A stretch of 64,000 bases of DNA from JAHECE01 sp963780675 (GTDB lineage: Bacteria > Actinomycetota > Actinomycetes > Actinomycetales > JAHECE01): NCBI GenBank assembly GCA_963780675.1, contig CAWACR010000009.1, forward strand, positions 270,005 through 334,004. Direction: 5' to 3'. The notes below the pieces were generated by a model. It worked only from the letters and a program-made list of their open reading frames with translations, ran no database searches and was not told the origin of the DNA. Positions within the stretch are counted from its first letter, which is position 1. Every line of letters starts with the position of its first letter. The position numbers and the translations under genes are program-made. Positions 43,601 through 51,924 of this stretch are shown here, in pieces.

Positions 43601-44147
43601 GGTGCCACCGCAGGAAGTCGGTGACCAGGGCCTCGAACCCGGCGGGCGCGGCCAGGTGGGCGCCGGCGTCGTCCAGCGTGCCGCCGGTGAAGGTGACCGG
43701 CTCGCCCTGCGGGGCGCCGTCCCGGTACAGGCGCCACTGCGTGCCGTTCGTATAGAGCAGGTTGGGCAGGTCGCGCTGGCGTTCCCACTGGGTCTTGTCG
43801 TGGCCGGTGAAGCCGCGCGGGTCGATGCCCTTCGCCGGGGCCTTGACCTCGACGTAGCCGGTGATCGCGCCCTTCACGCTCACGCCGTAGTCGGGGCGGA
43901 CCTGCCGCTCGGGGTCGCGGACCTCGTCGTGGAACGTCGCCCTGACGCCGATGTGCTCACCGACCGTCGCGAGCAGGTGCTCCAGCGGGGCCCGGATCGC
44001 GGCCTCCGTGTCCCCCGGGCCGGCGAGCTTCGCGCGGCAGGCGGTCCCGAACGCGGCGACCGCCTCGGCCAGCCAGGGCGGGGGCTCGGCGCGGTGGGGC
44101 GCACGGGAGGGGCCGCCGTCATCGGACGGGTGCGTCGGGCGCGCCAC
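40680..44147 (-). CDS. Single-chain restriction-modification enzyme (type ISP/IIG-like N6-adenine methyltransferase with PD-ExK nuclease)
   Basis: An 1155-residue protein. The N-terminus has a PD-(D/E)xK nuclease pattern: D86 in VRPDYG, then E100 and K102 in YVEVK. A helical coupler follows. The gamma-class N6-adenine methyltransferase domain has motif I VDPAMGTGTYL near residue 394 and catalytic IGNPPY near 515. The C-terminal third matches the specificity/ISP-type tail (VWEYAVGGKNVIRSWVNYRKATPGGKKTSPLDHL). One chain thus could cut, methylate and recognise DNA, so no partner is needed. Start GTG 44147 has GGGAGG six bases upstream. The frame is intact. The recognition sequence cannot be read from the protein. 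Confidence 0.85.
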   Translation of the reverse strand: MARPTHPSDDGGPSRAPHRAEPPPWLAEAVAAFGTACRAKLAGPGDTEAAIRAPLEHLLATVGEHIGVRATFHDEVRDPERQVRPDYGVSVKGAITGYVEVKAPAKGIDPRGFTGHDKTQWERQRDLPNLLYTNGTQWRLYRDGAPQGEPVTFTGGTLDDAGAHLAAPAGFEALVTDFLRWHPAPITSVAALVRAVAPLTRLLRGEVLDQLAAERRAIAAGAEAYAQPFLGLARDWRALLFPQADDATFADGYAQAVTFALLLARSEGIDLGPEEGRAQKLHEVGAALGDDHSLMGKALQLLTDDVAADFRVTLDLLVRVVGAVDWPRVRRGKRDTYLHLYEHFLELYDNDLRKASGSYYTPREVVEEMVRLTEEALVTRLGKARGFRDPDVLTVDPAMGTGTYLHTILERVADDAVHADGPGAVPGVLAQVAERLVGFELQMGPYAVAELRTSDLLACHGAQAPPGGMHLYVTDTLDDPHAAETQFASGLRLIAQSRKKANEVKARANVTVVIGNPPYAENAGGKGGWVESGSAAHGTTARPILDDFRIPGDGVYVQNLKNLYVYFWRWATWKVWESTATAADDGDAGVVCFISTSGYLRGPGFKGMRQYLRRHASEGWVIDLTPEGQTPDIPTRIFPGVRQPLAIGLFIRRPDGGTDTPATIHYRSVSGRQADKFAALTGISLDDDGWRDARTAWLAPLTAAAESAWDTFPALGEILPWASPGVTPNRTWVYAPSCDLLAMRWRRLVTECDPVEKTRLFKESRDATLDRIREPLPGMDVSRLGGPFRSESRGMPRPVRVGYRAFDRQWIIPDARLMHAGRPPLWAARVPGQVFVVEQHARIVRDGPGLVFSTLIPDMDHFKGSEGGRALPFLHPDSSPNLAPGLVAALSAALGRAVTPGEVLAYVAGVVAHPAFTRTFADELTTPGVRVPITADAGLFAEAVALGEEVVWLHTYGEAFAQPAGAPSSASRPPTGSSAAASSPGRAYGSVRYPRGDVRQPLARTPITAMPEGVAYDEARAVVVLGTGEIGPVRPEVWEYAVGGKNVIRSWVNYRKATPGGKKTSPLDHLHVEAWDPDWTVEFIDLLTVLTRLVDLEPAQADLLERVLAGPILTMAALREAGVRWPATPADRKPRYGLGGAPASSSGSAQGALDL

Positions 44148-44248
44148 TTCGACCCTCCCACGTGCGACGACGGAACGTCTCGCACCCTAGCCGGGGGCGG
44201 GCGGGACCGCGCGGGGAGGCGCCGCCGTCGGCCGGGGCGCGGAGGGGT

Positions 44249-44491
44249 TCAGGCCTCGGCGTCGTACAGGGCGGTCAGGCCCGAGAGCCAGAACGCGAAC
44301 ATCGCGGCGACGGCGACCGCCTGGACGGGGATCAGAACGCTGGCGACAAAGCCGGCCAGGATCAACACGCCGGTGCGGACGCGGCCGCTGAGCGCGAGCC
44401 CCAGCCCGGGGACGACGAGCGAGGCGAGCGGCGCGAGGAGGACCGCCCGGAACGCGGGCGAGGTCACGGGGGAAAGGTGGGTCGTCGACAT
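44249..44491 (-). CDS. Small two-helix membrane protein
   Basis: An 80-residue protein with two hydrophobic segments (about residues 16-35 and 39-72, the second possibly two helices) and a short hydrophilic N-terminus. I do not recognise the family. ATG 44491 is followed by a normal codon pattern, and the plus-strand overlap has no rival gene. Confidence 0.55.
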   Translation of the reverse strand: MSTTHLSPVTSPAFRAVLLAPLASLVVPGLGLALSGRVRTGVLILAGFVASVLIPVQAVAVAAMFAFWLSGLTALYDAEA

Positions 44492-44775
44492 GGCGGTCCT
44501 TCGTTCGTGTCGGGCGTCCCGCGAAGTCGGGGACGCGCCGCCGTTCGGTCAGGGTCGGTCACGTGGCGAGCAGGGCCCGTCGGAACCGGGCCGCGTTTCG
44601 AGAGTAGGGGCCCGCGTCGGCCCTGGCCAGCCCTCGCCCGCCGCTTCACGGCCCCGTTTCAATGCGCTGAACTGCGAACACGCACCGGAGTGCGCACGCC
44701 GCAGGTGACGAAGGCCACCCGCGGCCACCGCAGAGGACGGGCGCCTCGAGCGTCGCGGGCGAGTGGAACCTCCCC

Positions 44776-44781
44776 TAGACT
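44776..44781 (+). promoter_or_regulatory. -10 box of a leaderless promoter (marR-MFS operon)
   Basis: TAGACT ends six bases before GTG 44788. Confidence 0.6.
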
Positions 44782-44787
44782 GGTTGG

Positions 44788-45252
44788 GTGCTGCACCCAC
44801 CTGAATCCGTCGCACGGACCGAGGCGGCCCCTGAGCCGGCCTCGGGCCTCGACGACCTCGCCGTGGCGCTGCGCGACGTCGTCGTGCGGCTTCGCCGCAA
44901 TGTCTCCGCGACCTCCGGGCACTCCGCTGCCTCGGGTCTGCTCGCCCAGCTCGTCCGGATCGGGCCGGTGCGGGCCGCCGACCTCGCCGAGCATGTGTGC
45001 CTCGACCGCTCCACGGTGAGCCGGCACCTCCGGCAGCTCGAGGAGTCCGGCGACGTCGTGCGCCGACCCGATCCGACCGACGGTCGCGCCGCCATCCTCG
45101 ACGTGTCGCCGCAGGGGCGGGAGCACGCGGAGGCCACCTTCGCCCGCACGGTCGCCACCCTCGGCGGCGCCGTCTCCTCGTGGACGCCCGACGACACCGA
45201 CACCCTCAGCACGCTGCTGCGGCGGCTGGCCGACGCCCTGGAGACCTCATGA
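44788..45252 (+). CDS. MarR-family transcriptional regulator
   Basis: A 154-residue winged-helix repressor-type protein. The recognition helix region reads ADLAEHVCLDRSTVSRHLRQLEESGDVVRRPDPTDGRAA, with the DxRAA wing typical of MarR proteins. Its stop overlaps the next start (ATGA), so it is translationally coupled to the MFS exporter that it presumably controls. Leaderless GTG start. Confidence 0.9.
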   Translation: MLHPPESVARTEAAPEPASGLDDLAVALRDVVVRLRRNVSATSGHSAASGLLAQLVRIGPVRAADLAEHVCLDRSTVSRHLRQLEESGDVVRRPDPTDGRAAILDVSPQGREHAEATFARTVATLGGAVSSWTPDDTDTLSTLLRRLADALETS

Positions 45253-46853
45253 GTGCCCCCGAGCACGCCGACGCACGCCCCGACGAACCCACCCCCGCCG
45301 GTACCCCGAACGCGGCCGTGGCCGCGAAGCCGCCCCACCTCGGCTGGGTGCTGGGCGCGCTGATGCTGACGCTCCTGCTCGCGGCCCTGGACCAGACGAT
45401 CGTCTCCACCGCCCTGCCGACGATCACGAGCGACCTCGGCGGGCTGAACCACATCTCGTGGGTCGTCACCGCCTACCTCCTGGCGTCCACCGCGAGCACG
45501 CCCATCTGGGGCAAGATGTCGGACCTGCACGGCCGCAAGCTCATGCTGCAGTCCGCCGTCGTCGTCTTCGTGGTCGCCTCGGCGCTCGCGGGCCTCTCGC
45601 AGACCATGGGACAGCTCATCGCGACCCGTGCGCTCCAGGGCCTCGGGGGCGGCGGCATCATGGTGCTCGTCATGGCGGTCATCGCCGACCTGATCCCCCC
45701 GCGCGAGCGCGGCAAGTACTCGGGACTCTTCGGCGCCGTCTTCGGCCTCGCCAGCATCCTCGGGCCGCTGCTCGGCGGCTTCTTCACCGAGCAGCTCTCC
45801 TGGCGGTGGATCTTCTACATCAACCTCCCGCTCGGGATCGCCGCCTTCGTCATCCTCGGCGCCGTGCTGCACCTGCCCCGGCACCGTGAGCGGCACCAGA
45901 TCGACTGGCTCGGCGCGGCCCTCCTCGTGGCCGGCGTGACCGCGCTCCTTCTCGTCACCGTCTGGGGCGGCCAGCAGTTCGACTGGGCCTCACCGGAGAT
46001 CCTCGGCCTGATCGCGTTCGGCGTCGGCACGCTCGCGCTGTTCGTGTGGCAGGAGCTGCGGACGCCGGAGCCGATCGTCTCCATGAAGCTCTTCCGCGAC
46101 AAGGTCTTCACGGTGACCTCGGGGATCGGCTTCGTGATCGGCTTCGCGATGTTCGGCTCGATCATCTACCTGTCGATCTACCTGCAGGTGGTCTACGGCT
46201 CGACCCCCACCGAGGCCGGCCTCCAGCTCCTTCCGCTCATGGCGGGGATGCTCGTGACCTCGATCGGGAGCGGCCTCCTGATCACCCGGTTCGGGCGCTA
46301 CAAGATCTTCCCGATCATCGGCACCGCGCTGGCCGCCGTCGGTCTTCTCCTCTTCTCCCGGCTGGAGGCGGACACCCCGTACTGGCAGATCGCGGTGGCG
46401 ATGCTCGTCCTCGGTACCGGCCTGGGGAACGTCATGCAGGTCCTCGTCCTCGCCGTGCAGAACACCGTCCCGCAACGGGAGATCGGCGCGGCGACCAGCG
46501 CATCGACGTTCTTCCGCTCGATCGGCGGATCCTTCGGAACCGCGGTCTTCGGGGCCGTGTGGGCGGCTCGCCTTGCCGCGGAGCTGACCGCGGCGCTGCC
46601 GGGCGGGGCCACCTCCGGCGAGGCGCCGACGTCCTCCCTGGACGCCATCCAGGCGCTCCCCCCCGAGGCCCAGGCGGCGGTGCTCGACGCGTTCGCCCGC
46701 GCCATCGACACGACGTTCCTCGTCGCCGTCCCGATCATGCTCGTCGGCTTCGTCCTGGCGCTCTTCCTGCCCGAGGTCCCGCTGCGGCGCACCCACAACA
46801 TCGAGGAGATGATCGCCGACGACGCCGCCGTGCCCCTGCCGTCCTACGAGTGA
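45249..46853 (+). CDS. MFS drug exporter, DHA2 (14-helix) family
   Basis: A 534-residue transporter with the DHA2 hallmarks: LDQTIVSTALPTI in helix 1, motif A GKMSDLHGRKLML, motif B LIATRALQGLGGGG, and motif C near GLASILGPLLGGFF. Length and helix count fit 14-TM proton-driven multidrug exporters. It overlaps the MarR gene by four bases (ATGA). A hairpin lies ten bases after its stop. Confidence 0.92.
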   Translation: MSAPEHADARPDEPTPAGTPNAAVAAKPPHLGWVLGALMLTLLLAALDQTIVSTALPTITSDLGGLNHISWVVTAYLLASTASTPIWGKMSDLHGRKLMLQSAVVVFVVASALAGLSQTMGQLIATRALQGLGGGGIMVLVMAVIADLIPPRERGKYSGLFGAVFGLASILGPLLGGFFTEQLSWRWIFYINLPLGIAAFVILGAVLHLPRHRERHQIDWLGAALLVAGVTALLLVTVWGGQQFDWASPEILGLIAFGVGTLALFVWQELRTPEPIVSMKLFRDKVFTVTSGIGFVIGFAMFGSIIYLSIYLQVVYGSTPTEAGLQLLPLMAGMLVTSIGSGLLITRFGRYKIFPIIGTALAAVGLLLFSRLEADTPYWQIAVAMLVLGTGLGNVMQVLVLAVQNTVPQREIGAATSASTFFRSIGGSFGTAVFGAVWAARLAAELTAALPGGATSGEAPTSSLDAIQALPPEAQAAVLDAFARAIDTTFLVAVPIMLVGFVLALFLPEVPLRRTHNIEEMIADDAAVPLPSYE

Positions 46854-46862
46854 GGTCCGGGG

Positions 46863-46880
46863 CGGGCTACCCGAAGCCCG
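46863..46880. terminator. Bidirectional hairpin between convergent MFS and SLC13 genes
   Basis: CGGGCT (46863-46868), loop ACCCGA, AGCCCG (46875-46880). It sits in the 37-bp gap between two convergent stops. Confidence 0.55.
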
Positions 46881-46890
46881 GGCGACCGAC

Positions 46891-48702
46891 CTAGAACGAC
46901 CAGATCAGCGGGACGAGCCCGACGGAGACGGCGAAGAACAACACGATGAGCGGCAGCCCGAGCTTCCAGTAGTCGCCGAAGCGGTACCCGCCGGGGCCCA
47001 TGACCATCATGTTCGCCGGCGTCGCCACCGGGGTGAGGAACGCCGCTCCCGCCGCGATGCACACGCTCATGAGGACGGGCCGGGCGGACACGCCGATCTG
47101 GTCCGCGGCCGAGACCGCGATGGGCATCACGACGAGGGCCGTCGCGACGTTGCTGATGAGCTGCCCGAAGACCACCGTGAGGACGAAGAGCGCCACGAGC
47201 AGCGCCGTCGGCCCCGCGTCGCCCACGGCGTCCACGAGCACCTTCGCCACCATCTCACCGGCGCCCGACTTCGTGATCGCCGTCGCCATCGGGAACATCC
47301 CGGCGACCAGGAGCACCGTGGACCAGGAGATCCGGCGGTAGGCCTCCTCGGCCGAGACGACGCGCAGCACGATCATCGCGCCGGCGCTCAGGAGCGCGGC
47401 CACCGCCGGCGGCACGATGCCCGTGGCGAGCATGACCACCATCGCGGCGAGGACCGCGAGCGCGTGGACCGACCGCCGGCCGAGCGGCACGGTCTGGCGC
47501 CGGACGATGTCCGGGGAGTCGACGAGCAGCACGTCACGGCTGAGGGTCGTGGCGTCCAGGTCGTCCCAGTCGCCCTCGATGAGCATGACGTCCCCGATGC
47601 GCAGGACCGTCTCGCCCGCCCCGCGGTCCCGCCCCTGCCGCTGCACGGCGAGCACGATCACCTGGCCGCCGCTCACCACGTGGCCCGGGCGCACGGCCTC
47701 GCCCACGAACCGCGAGCGTGGCGGGATGACCACCTCGACGGCGCCCGTCTCCCGGCTCAGCAGCGAGCGGACCACGTCCTCGGTCCCGCGCGCGGCCTCC
47801 ACCGCCAGCGCCTGGTCCGTGGCGAACCGGCGGACCACGCCGGGGTCGCCGACCACCGTCACCCGGTCACCCACCGCGAGCAGGCCGTCGGAGACGGGGC
47901 GCTGCGTGGCGCCGTCGAGCACGGTCACCACCCGCGCGCCGGGGTAGGCCGCCAGGTCCAGCCCACCGCCGCGCCTCGCGCCGAGCACGCGCGAGCCGGG
48001 CTCCACCCGCAGGTGGAAGACGTTGTCGAGGGAGTACTGCTGGACCAATGCGGCGGCGTAGGAGCTGAGGTCGGGCGGGAGCATGGTGCTCGTCCGGTCA
48101 GGAAGCAGCCGCTCGCCGAGAACCATGATGATGAGCGCCGTTCCCGCGAGCAGCGGGATCCCGGCCAGGGCGAACTCGGCGAGACCGAACGCCCCGACGC
48201 CGGCGTCCACCGCAGCCTGCGAGACGACGACGTTCACCGGGCTCCCCGTGAGCAGCAGGAGTCCGCCGGCGCTCCCCGCGAACGCGATCGGCATCATGAG
48301 CCGCGACGTCGGGTAGCGCTGCCGGATCGCCACGACCACGGCCATCGGCACCAGCGCGGCCACGGCACCGTTGAGCCCGATCAGCGCGGTCAGGCCCGCG
48401 CTCATGAGCATCGTGAGCAGGAGCAGGCGCCGGGTGCTGCCGCGCGAGCTCGTGCCCAGCGCCTGGCCGATCCACGTGGTGACGCCCGTGGCGTCCAGGC
48501 CCTCGCTCACCACGAACAACGCAGCGATCATGACGACGGCGGGGTCCCCGAACCCGACGAGGACCTCGCTCAGATCCAGGACACCGGCGAAGAAGAGCAC
48601 GAGCGCTGAGCCGATCGCCACCACCTCGACCGGGAACCGGTTCCAGACGAAGAGGGCGACGACGACGCCCAGGACGGCCAGGCTGATGGCGGCGTCGCTC
48701 AC
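46891..48702 (-). CDS. SLC13/DASS-family transporter with two RCK_C domains
   Basis: A 603-residue membrane protein: N-terminal membrane block (about 1-200), two RCK_C domains (about 215-385; LLAVGDRVTVVGDP and VLRIGDVMLIEGD), then a second membrane block. Conserved helix-loop motifs SPVNVVVSQ and ATPANMMVMGPGGYRFGDYWKLG match the SLC13/CitT-type pattern. Family members move dicarboxylates, sulfate or other anions with Na+ or H+. It follows the glutamate decarboxylase by 66 bp on the same strand, which raises a role in glutamate or GABA transport; this is inference. Confidence 0.85.
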   Translation of the reverse strand: MSDAAISLAVLGVVVALFVWNRFPVEVVAIGSALVLFFAGVLDLSEVLVGFGDPAVVMIAALFVVSEGLDATGVTTWIGQALGTSSRGSTRRLLLLTMLMSAGLTALIGLNGAVAALVPMAVVVAIRQRYPTSRLMMPIAFAGSAGGLLLLTGSPVNVVVSQAAVDAGVGAFGLAEFALAGIPLLAGTALIIMVLGERLLPDRTSTMLPPDLSSYAAALVQQYSLDNVFHLRVEPGSRVLGARRGGGLDLAAYPGARVVTVLDGATQRPVSDGLLAVGDRVTVVGDPGVVRRFATDQALAVEAARGTEDVVRSLLSRETGAVEVVIPPRSRFVGEAVRPGHVVSGGQVIVLAVQRQGRDRGAGETVLRIGDVMLIEGDWDDLDATTLSRDVLLVDSPDIVRRQTVPLGRRSVHALAVLAAMVVMLATGIVPPAVAALLSAGAMIVLRVVSAEEAYRRISWSTVLLVAGMFPMATAITKSGAGEMVAKVLVDAVGDAGPTALLVALFVLTVVFGQLISNVATALVVMPIAVSAADQIGVSARPVLMSVCIAAGAAFLTPVATPANMMVMGPGGYRFGDYWKLGLPLIVLFFAVSVGLVPLIWSF

Positions 48703-48768
48703 GGAGGACCTCCCGGTCGTGCGGTCGTGGTCCGGTCCCGGCGAGGACCGTCCCGGGTGGGCTCGAGG

Positions 48769-50163
48769 TCAGTGCCGGAAGGACTCGGTGTGACTGGGGT
48801 CGTGCGGGAGCCTGGCGGGCAGGCTCTCGAGGAACTCCGTGGCGCGACGCAGGTCGTCGAGGAAGAGGTCGGCGAGGTCGCGACCGAACCCGTTGCGAAC
48901 GACGACGCGCAGCCCCGAGAGGTCCGTGAGGTCGGCGGGCAGCGAGTAGGCGGGCACCTGCCACCCGCGCTCACGCAACTTCGCTGACACGTCGTACACG
49001 GTGTAGTTCGCCACCTCCGCCTTGAGGCGGAAGAAGAACACCGGCAGCTCCGAGCCGTCGGACAACAACTCGTACGGGCCGATCTCGGCGATCCGGGCCG
49101 AGGTGTAGAGCGCGACGTCGCGGCAGGCCTGCTGGATCTCGCGGAAGCCCTCCCGGCCCAGCCTGAGGAAGTTGTAGTACTGGGCGATCACCTGGGAGCC
49201 GGGGCGCGAGAAGTTCAGCGCGAACGTCGGCATGTCACCGCCGAGGTAGTTCACGTGGAACACGAGGTCCTCGGGCAGGTCCTCGGGCGTGCGCCAGATG
49301 ATCCAGCCGACACCGGGGTACACCAGGCCGTACTTGTGCCCCGAGGCGTTGATCGACCGGACCCGCGGGACCCGGAAGTCCCACGCGAGGTCGGGGTCGA
49401 TGAACGGCGCCACGAACCCCCCCGAGGCGGCATCGACGTGCACGGGGATGTCGGGGCCACCGGAGGCGGCGAGTGCGTCCAGGGCGTCCGAGATCTCCTT
49501 GACGGGTTCGTAGGAGCCGTCGAACGTCGACCCGAGGATGGCCACCACGCCGATGGTGTTCTCGTCACACAGTTTCAGGGCCTCGTCGGCGTTGAGCTGC
49601 AGCCGGCCCTCCTCGATCGGTGCGTAGCGTGGCTCGACGTCCCAGTACCGGCAGAACTTCTCCCACACGACCTGCACGTTGATGCCCATGACCAGGTTCG
49701 GCCGGTCGGTCGGGAGCCCGGCGGCCGTGCGGCGTTGCCGCCAGCGCCACTTCAGCGCGAGGCCGCCGAGCATGACCGCCTCGCTGGACCCCGTGGTCGA
49801 GGTGCCGGTGGCCTCCTCATGGGCCGGCGAGTTCCACAGGCCCGAGATCATCCTCACGCAGCGGCCCTCGATCTCAGCCGTCTGCGGGTACTCGTCCTTG
49901 TCGATCATGTTCTTGTCGAGCGACTCGGCGAACAGCCGGTCCGCCTCCTCGTCCATGTACGTGGTGACGAACGTGGCGAGGTTCTGGCGGGAGTTCCCGT
50001 CCAGCATCAGCTCATCGTGGATCACCCGATAGACGACCTTGGGGTCCATCCCCTCGTCCTGGAGCGCGTCCTTCGGGGTGCCCTTGGCCATACCGGGCCG
50101 GGCATAGACGGGGGCGAGGGAGAGTCGTTCGAGTTCGAGGAGTTCTCTGGAGTGCAGCGCCAT
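48769..50163 (-). CDS. gadB: Glutamate decarboxylase (PLP-dependent)
   Basis: A 464-residue PLP enzyme converting glutamate to GABA and CO2 with uptake of a proton. Matching features: IDKDEYPQTAEIEGRCVRMISGLWN, the TGTSTTGSSEAVMLGGLALKWRWR substrate/PLP region, HVDAASGGFVAPF, and the PLP lysine K277 in SINASGHKYG. Length equals that of the classical Gad enzymes. ATG 50163 is leaderless (TAGGGT six bases upstream). The next gene downstream is an SLC13-type transporter rather than the usual GadC antiporter. Confidence 0.95.
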   Translation of the reverse strand: MALHSRELLELERLSLAPVYARPGMAKGTPKDALQDEGMDPKVVYRVIHDELMLDGNSRQNLATFVTTYMDEEADRLFAESLDKNMIDKDEYPQTAEIEGRCVRMISGLWNSPAHEEATGTSTTGSSEAVMLGGLALKWRWRQRRTAAGLPTDRPNLVMGINVQVVWEKFCRYWDVEPRYAPIEEGRLQLNADEALKLCDENTIGVVAILGSTFDGSYEPVKEISDALDALAASGGPDIPVHVDAASGGFVAPFIDPDLAWDFRVPRVRSINASGHKYGLVYPGVGWIIWRTPEDLPEDLVFHVNYLGGDMPTFALNFSRPGSQVIAQYYNFLRLGREGFREIQQACRDVALYTSARIAEIGPYELLSDGSELPVFFFRLKAEVANYTVYDVSAKLRERGWQVPAYSLPADLTDLSGLRVVVRNGFGRDLADLFLDDLRRATEFLESLPARLPHDPSHTESFRH

Positions 50164-50169
50164 GAGCCG

Positions 50170-50175
50170 ACCCTA
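50170..50175 (-). promoter_or_regulatory. -10 box of a leaderless promoter (glutamate decarboxylase)
   Basis: TAGGGT ends six bases before ATG 50163. Confidence 0.6.
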
Positions 50176-50335
50176 GGCGGCATGCGTCTCTACCACACCG
50201 AGTCCGGCGACAGCATCACAGGTCCGCGCGGGTCGACGCCGGTCTGACCGGCTCGTCCTCGGAGCGAGGGTGATGCCGTGCTCGACGAGGGGCCCGGCCG
50301 TGCGGCAGGAGGACGTCGACGTCGAGGTAGTCCGC

Positions 50336-50731
50336 TCAGCCCAGCCGGTAGCGGTAGATCCCGGATCCCCTGCTGATCGCCGCGATGACGTCGGGCAGGT
50401 CCAGGTCGAACCAGCGCACCTGGCCGTTGTCCACCCGCTGGAAGCGCGTGTCCAACCCGCACCCGATGTGCACGACCGTGGCCCTCGGATGGTCGGCCAG
50501 GAACTCGCGCGCCATGCGGTCGAACTCCCGCACGCGCACCACGGAGGCCGTCAGGTCGTGCCGGTTCACCTTGATCCGGCGCCAGTCGTCGTCGATGCGT
50601 TCCACCAGGTCCGCGGCGAGCGGGTCGCGAACGAGCGGCTCCGGCTGCCGCTGCTCCAGGGCGCGGGCGTGCAGGGGGATCATCAGCGTCTCCGAGACCG
50701 CGTTCGTGCCTTCCAACCTGAACGTGGCCAC
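50336..50731 (-). pseudogene. 3'-truncated class I SAM-dependent methyltransferase (TcmP/PPM1-like)
   Basis: The 131-residue reading frame has the normal start of the leucine-carboxymethyltransferase-like O-methyltransferases (LMIPLHARALEQRQPEPLVRDPLAADLVERID). It also has the SAM-site sequence VVHIGCGLDTRFQRVD followed by VRWFDLDLPDVI. It ends at GSGIYRYRLG, about half the usual 260-280 residues, before the catalytic region. The following 150 bp holds no continuing homology that I can recognise. It is probably a remnant. Confidence 0.6.
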
Positions 50732-50826
50732 TGCGGTCCCCTGCCCTGGCGACACGCCGCACGCACCTCGTGCGCCGCCCTCGCATTCTCGCGTCACGTC
50801 CTGGCGGACCGCGACCGGATCGAGCC

Positions 50827-50832
50827 TAGGAT
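50827..50832 (+). promoter_or_regulatory. -10 box of a leaderless promoter (AlkD-like gene)
   Basis: TAGGAT ends six bases before GTG 50839. Confidence 0.55.
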
Positions 50833-50838
50833 CCCGCT

Positions 50839-51634
50839 GTGGGTCAGCCGCGTCCGATGACCGGGCCGCCGGACGCCGTCGCCGACGCCGTCGCCCTCGC
50901 CCTCGCCCTCGCCGAGCGCATCGATGCCGCCCTGCGGGCGCGGTCCGTCCCCGAGCGCGCCGCGAGGGAGAAGGCGTACCTGAAGAGCGCGCTCGCGCAC
51001 TACGGGGCATCCGTCCCCGCGATGCGGGCCGCCGTCCGGGAGGCCCTGGCCGGCGAGCGGCTCGACCACGACACCCTCGTGGCGGTTGTCGGTGAGCTGT
51101 GGGACGCGCCGGTCCACGAGCGGCGCGCGGCCGCCGTCGAGCTGCTCGAGATGCACCGCGACGTGCTGGGCCTCGCCGACGCCGACCTGCTGGAGCGGCT
51201 CCTGCGCGAGTCCCGGACGTGGGCTCTGGTCGACGGGCTGGCCGCGTCCGTGGTGGGACCGCTGAGCGACGCCGACCCGGCGTGGGAGACCGCGGCTGGA
51301 CCGGTGGGCATCGGACCCCGACTTCTGGCTGCGCCGCTCCGCGCTGCTGGCCCACCTCCTGCCCCTGCGCGCCGGCGGCGGCGACTGGGACCGCTTCACC
51401 CGGTACGCCGACGCGATGTTGGGCGAGAAGGAGTTCTTCATCCGCAAGGCGATCGGCTGGGTCCTGCGCGACACCGGGCGGAAGCGCCCCGACCTCGTAT
51501 TCGCGTGGCTGCTGCCCCGGGCGGAACGCGCGTCCGGGGTAACGCTGCGCGAGGCGGTCAAGCCGCTGCGACCCGAGCAGCGGGACGCTCTGGGCAGTTC
51601 GAACGGCAGGGCGGGGACAACGGGAGGGACCTAG
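50839..51634 (+). CDS. AlkD-like DNA alkylation repair protein (one +1 frame break at about 51294)
   Basis: The first frame gives ARSVPERAAREKAYLKSALAHYGASVPAMRAAVRE and the HEAT-like helices of the AlkD family. After a GCGG run at 51292-51295 the frame steps +1 and continues as LDRWASDPDFWLRRSALLAHLLPLR, then GGGDWDRFTRYADAMLGEKEFFIRKAIGWVLRDTGRKRPDLV, exactly the continuation expected. Together these make about 264 residues, the usual length. Members remove bulky alkylated purines using HEAT repeats that trap DNA. The break needs one extra G; a sequencing error is likely. Leaderless GTG start. Confidence 0.8.
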
Positions 51635-51911
51635 CCTGCTGCGAAGAGTGAGATCAGGGCCTCCGACGCAGGGCCGTCCCGCTCGTCGTCGTCCTCTACC
51701 TGTTCACGCTGCCGGCCCAGGACGAGGTCCTGCTCCGCCTCCTCACGGAACGACCCGAGACCGAGTCACCGCCGTGACCCCGCGGCACCGGCAGCGTCGA
51801 CGTAGAGGGCCCGAGCCGGGCAGAGCTTGACGGCGGTCCGGGCCTGAAGGGGGCAGCAGGGGTAGGGCAAGCCGAGCCTTTCCTACCTGGCGGGCGCCCC
51901 GACGCCGCCCC

Positions 51912-51917
51912 TACCGT
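51912..51917 (+). promoter_or_regulatory. -10 box of a leaderless promoter (VIT1/CCC1 gene)
   Basis: TACCGT ends seven bases before ATG 51925. Confidence 0.55.
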
Positions 51918-51924
51918 CGGGTTC

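Noticed and set aside
51667..51777. Plus-strand frame reading VPLVVVLYLFTLPAQDEVLLRLL after the AlkD gene
   Set aside because: It has protein-like character but no start codon or recognisable family, and is too short to support.
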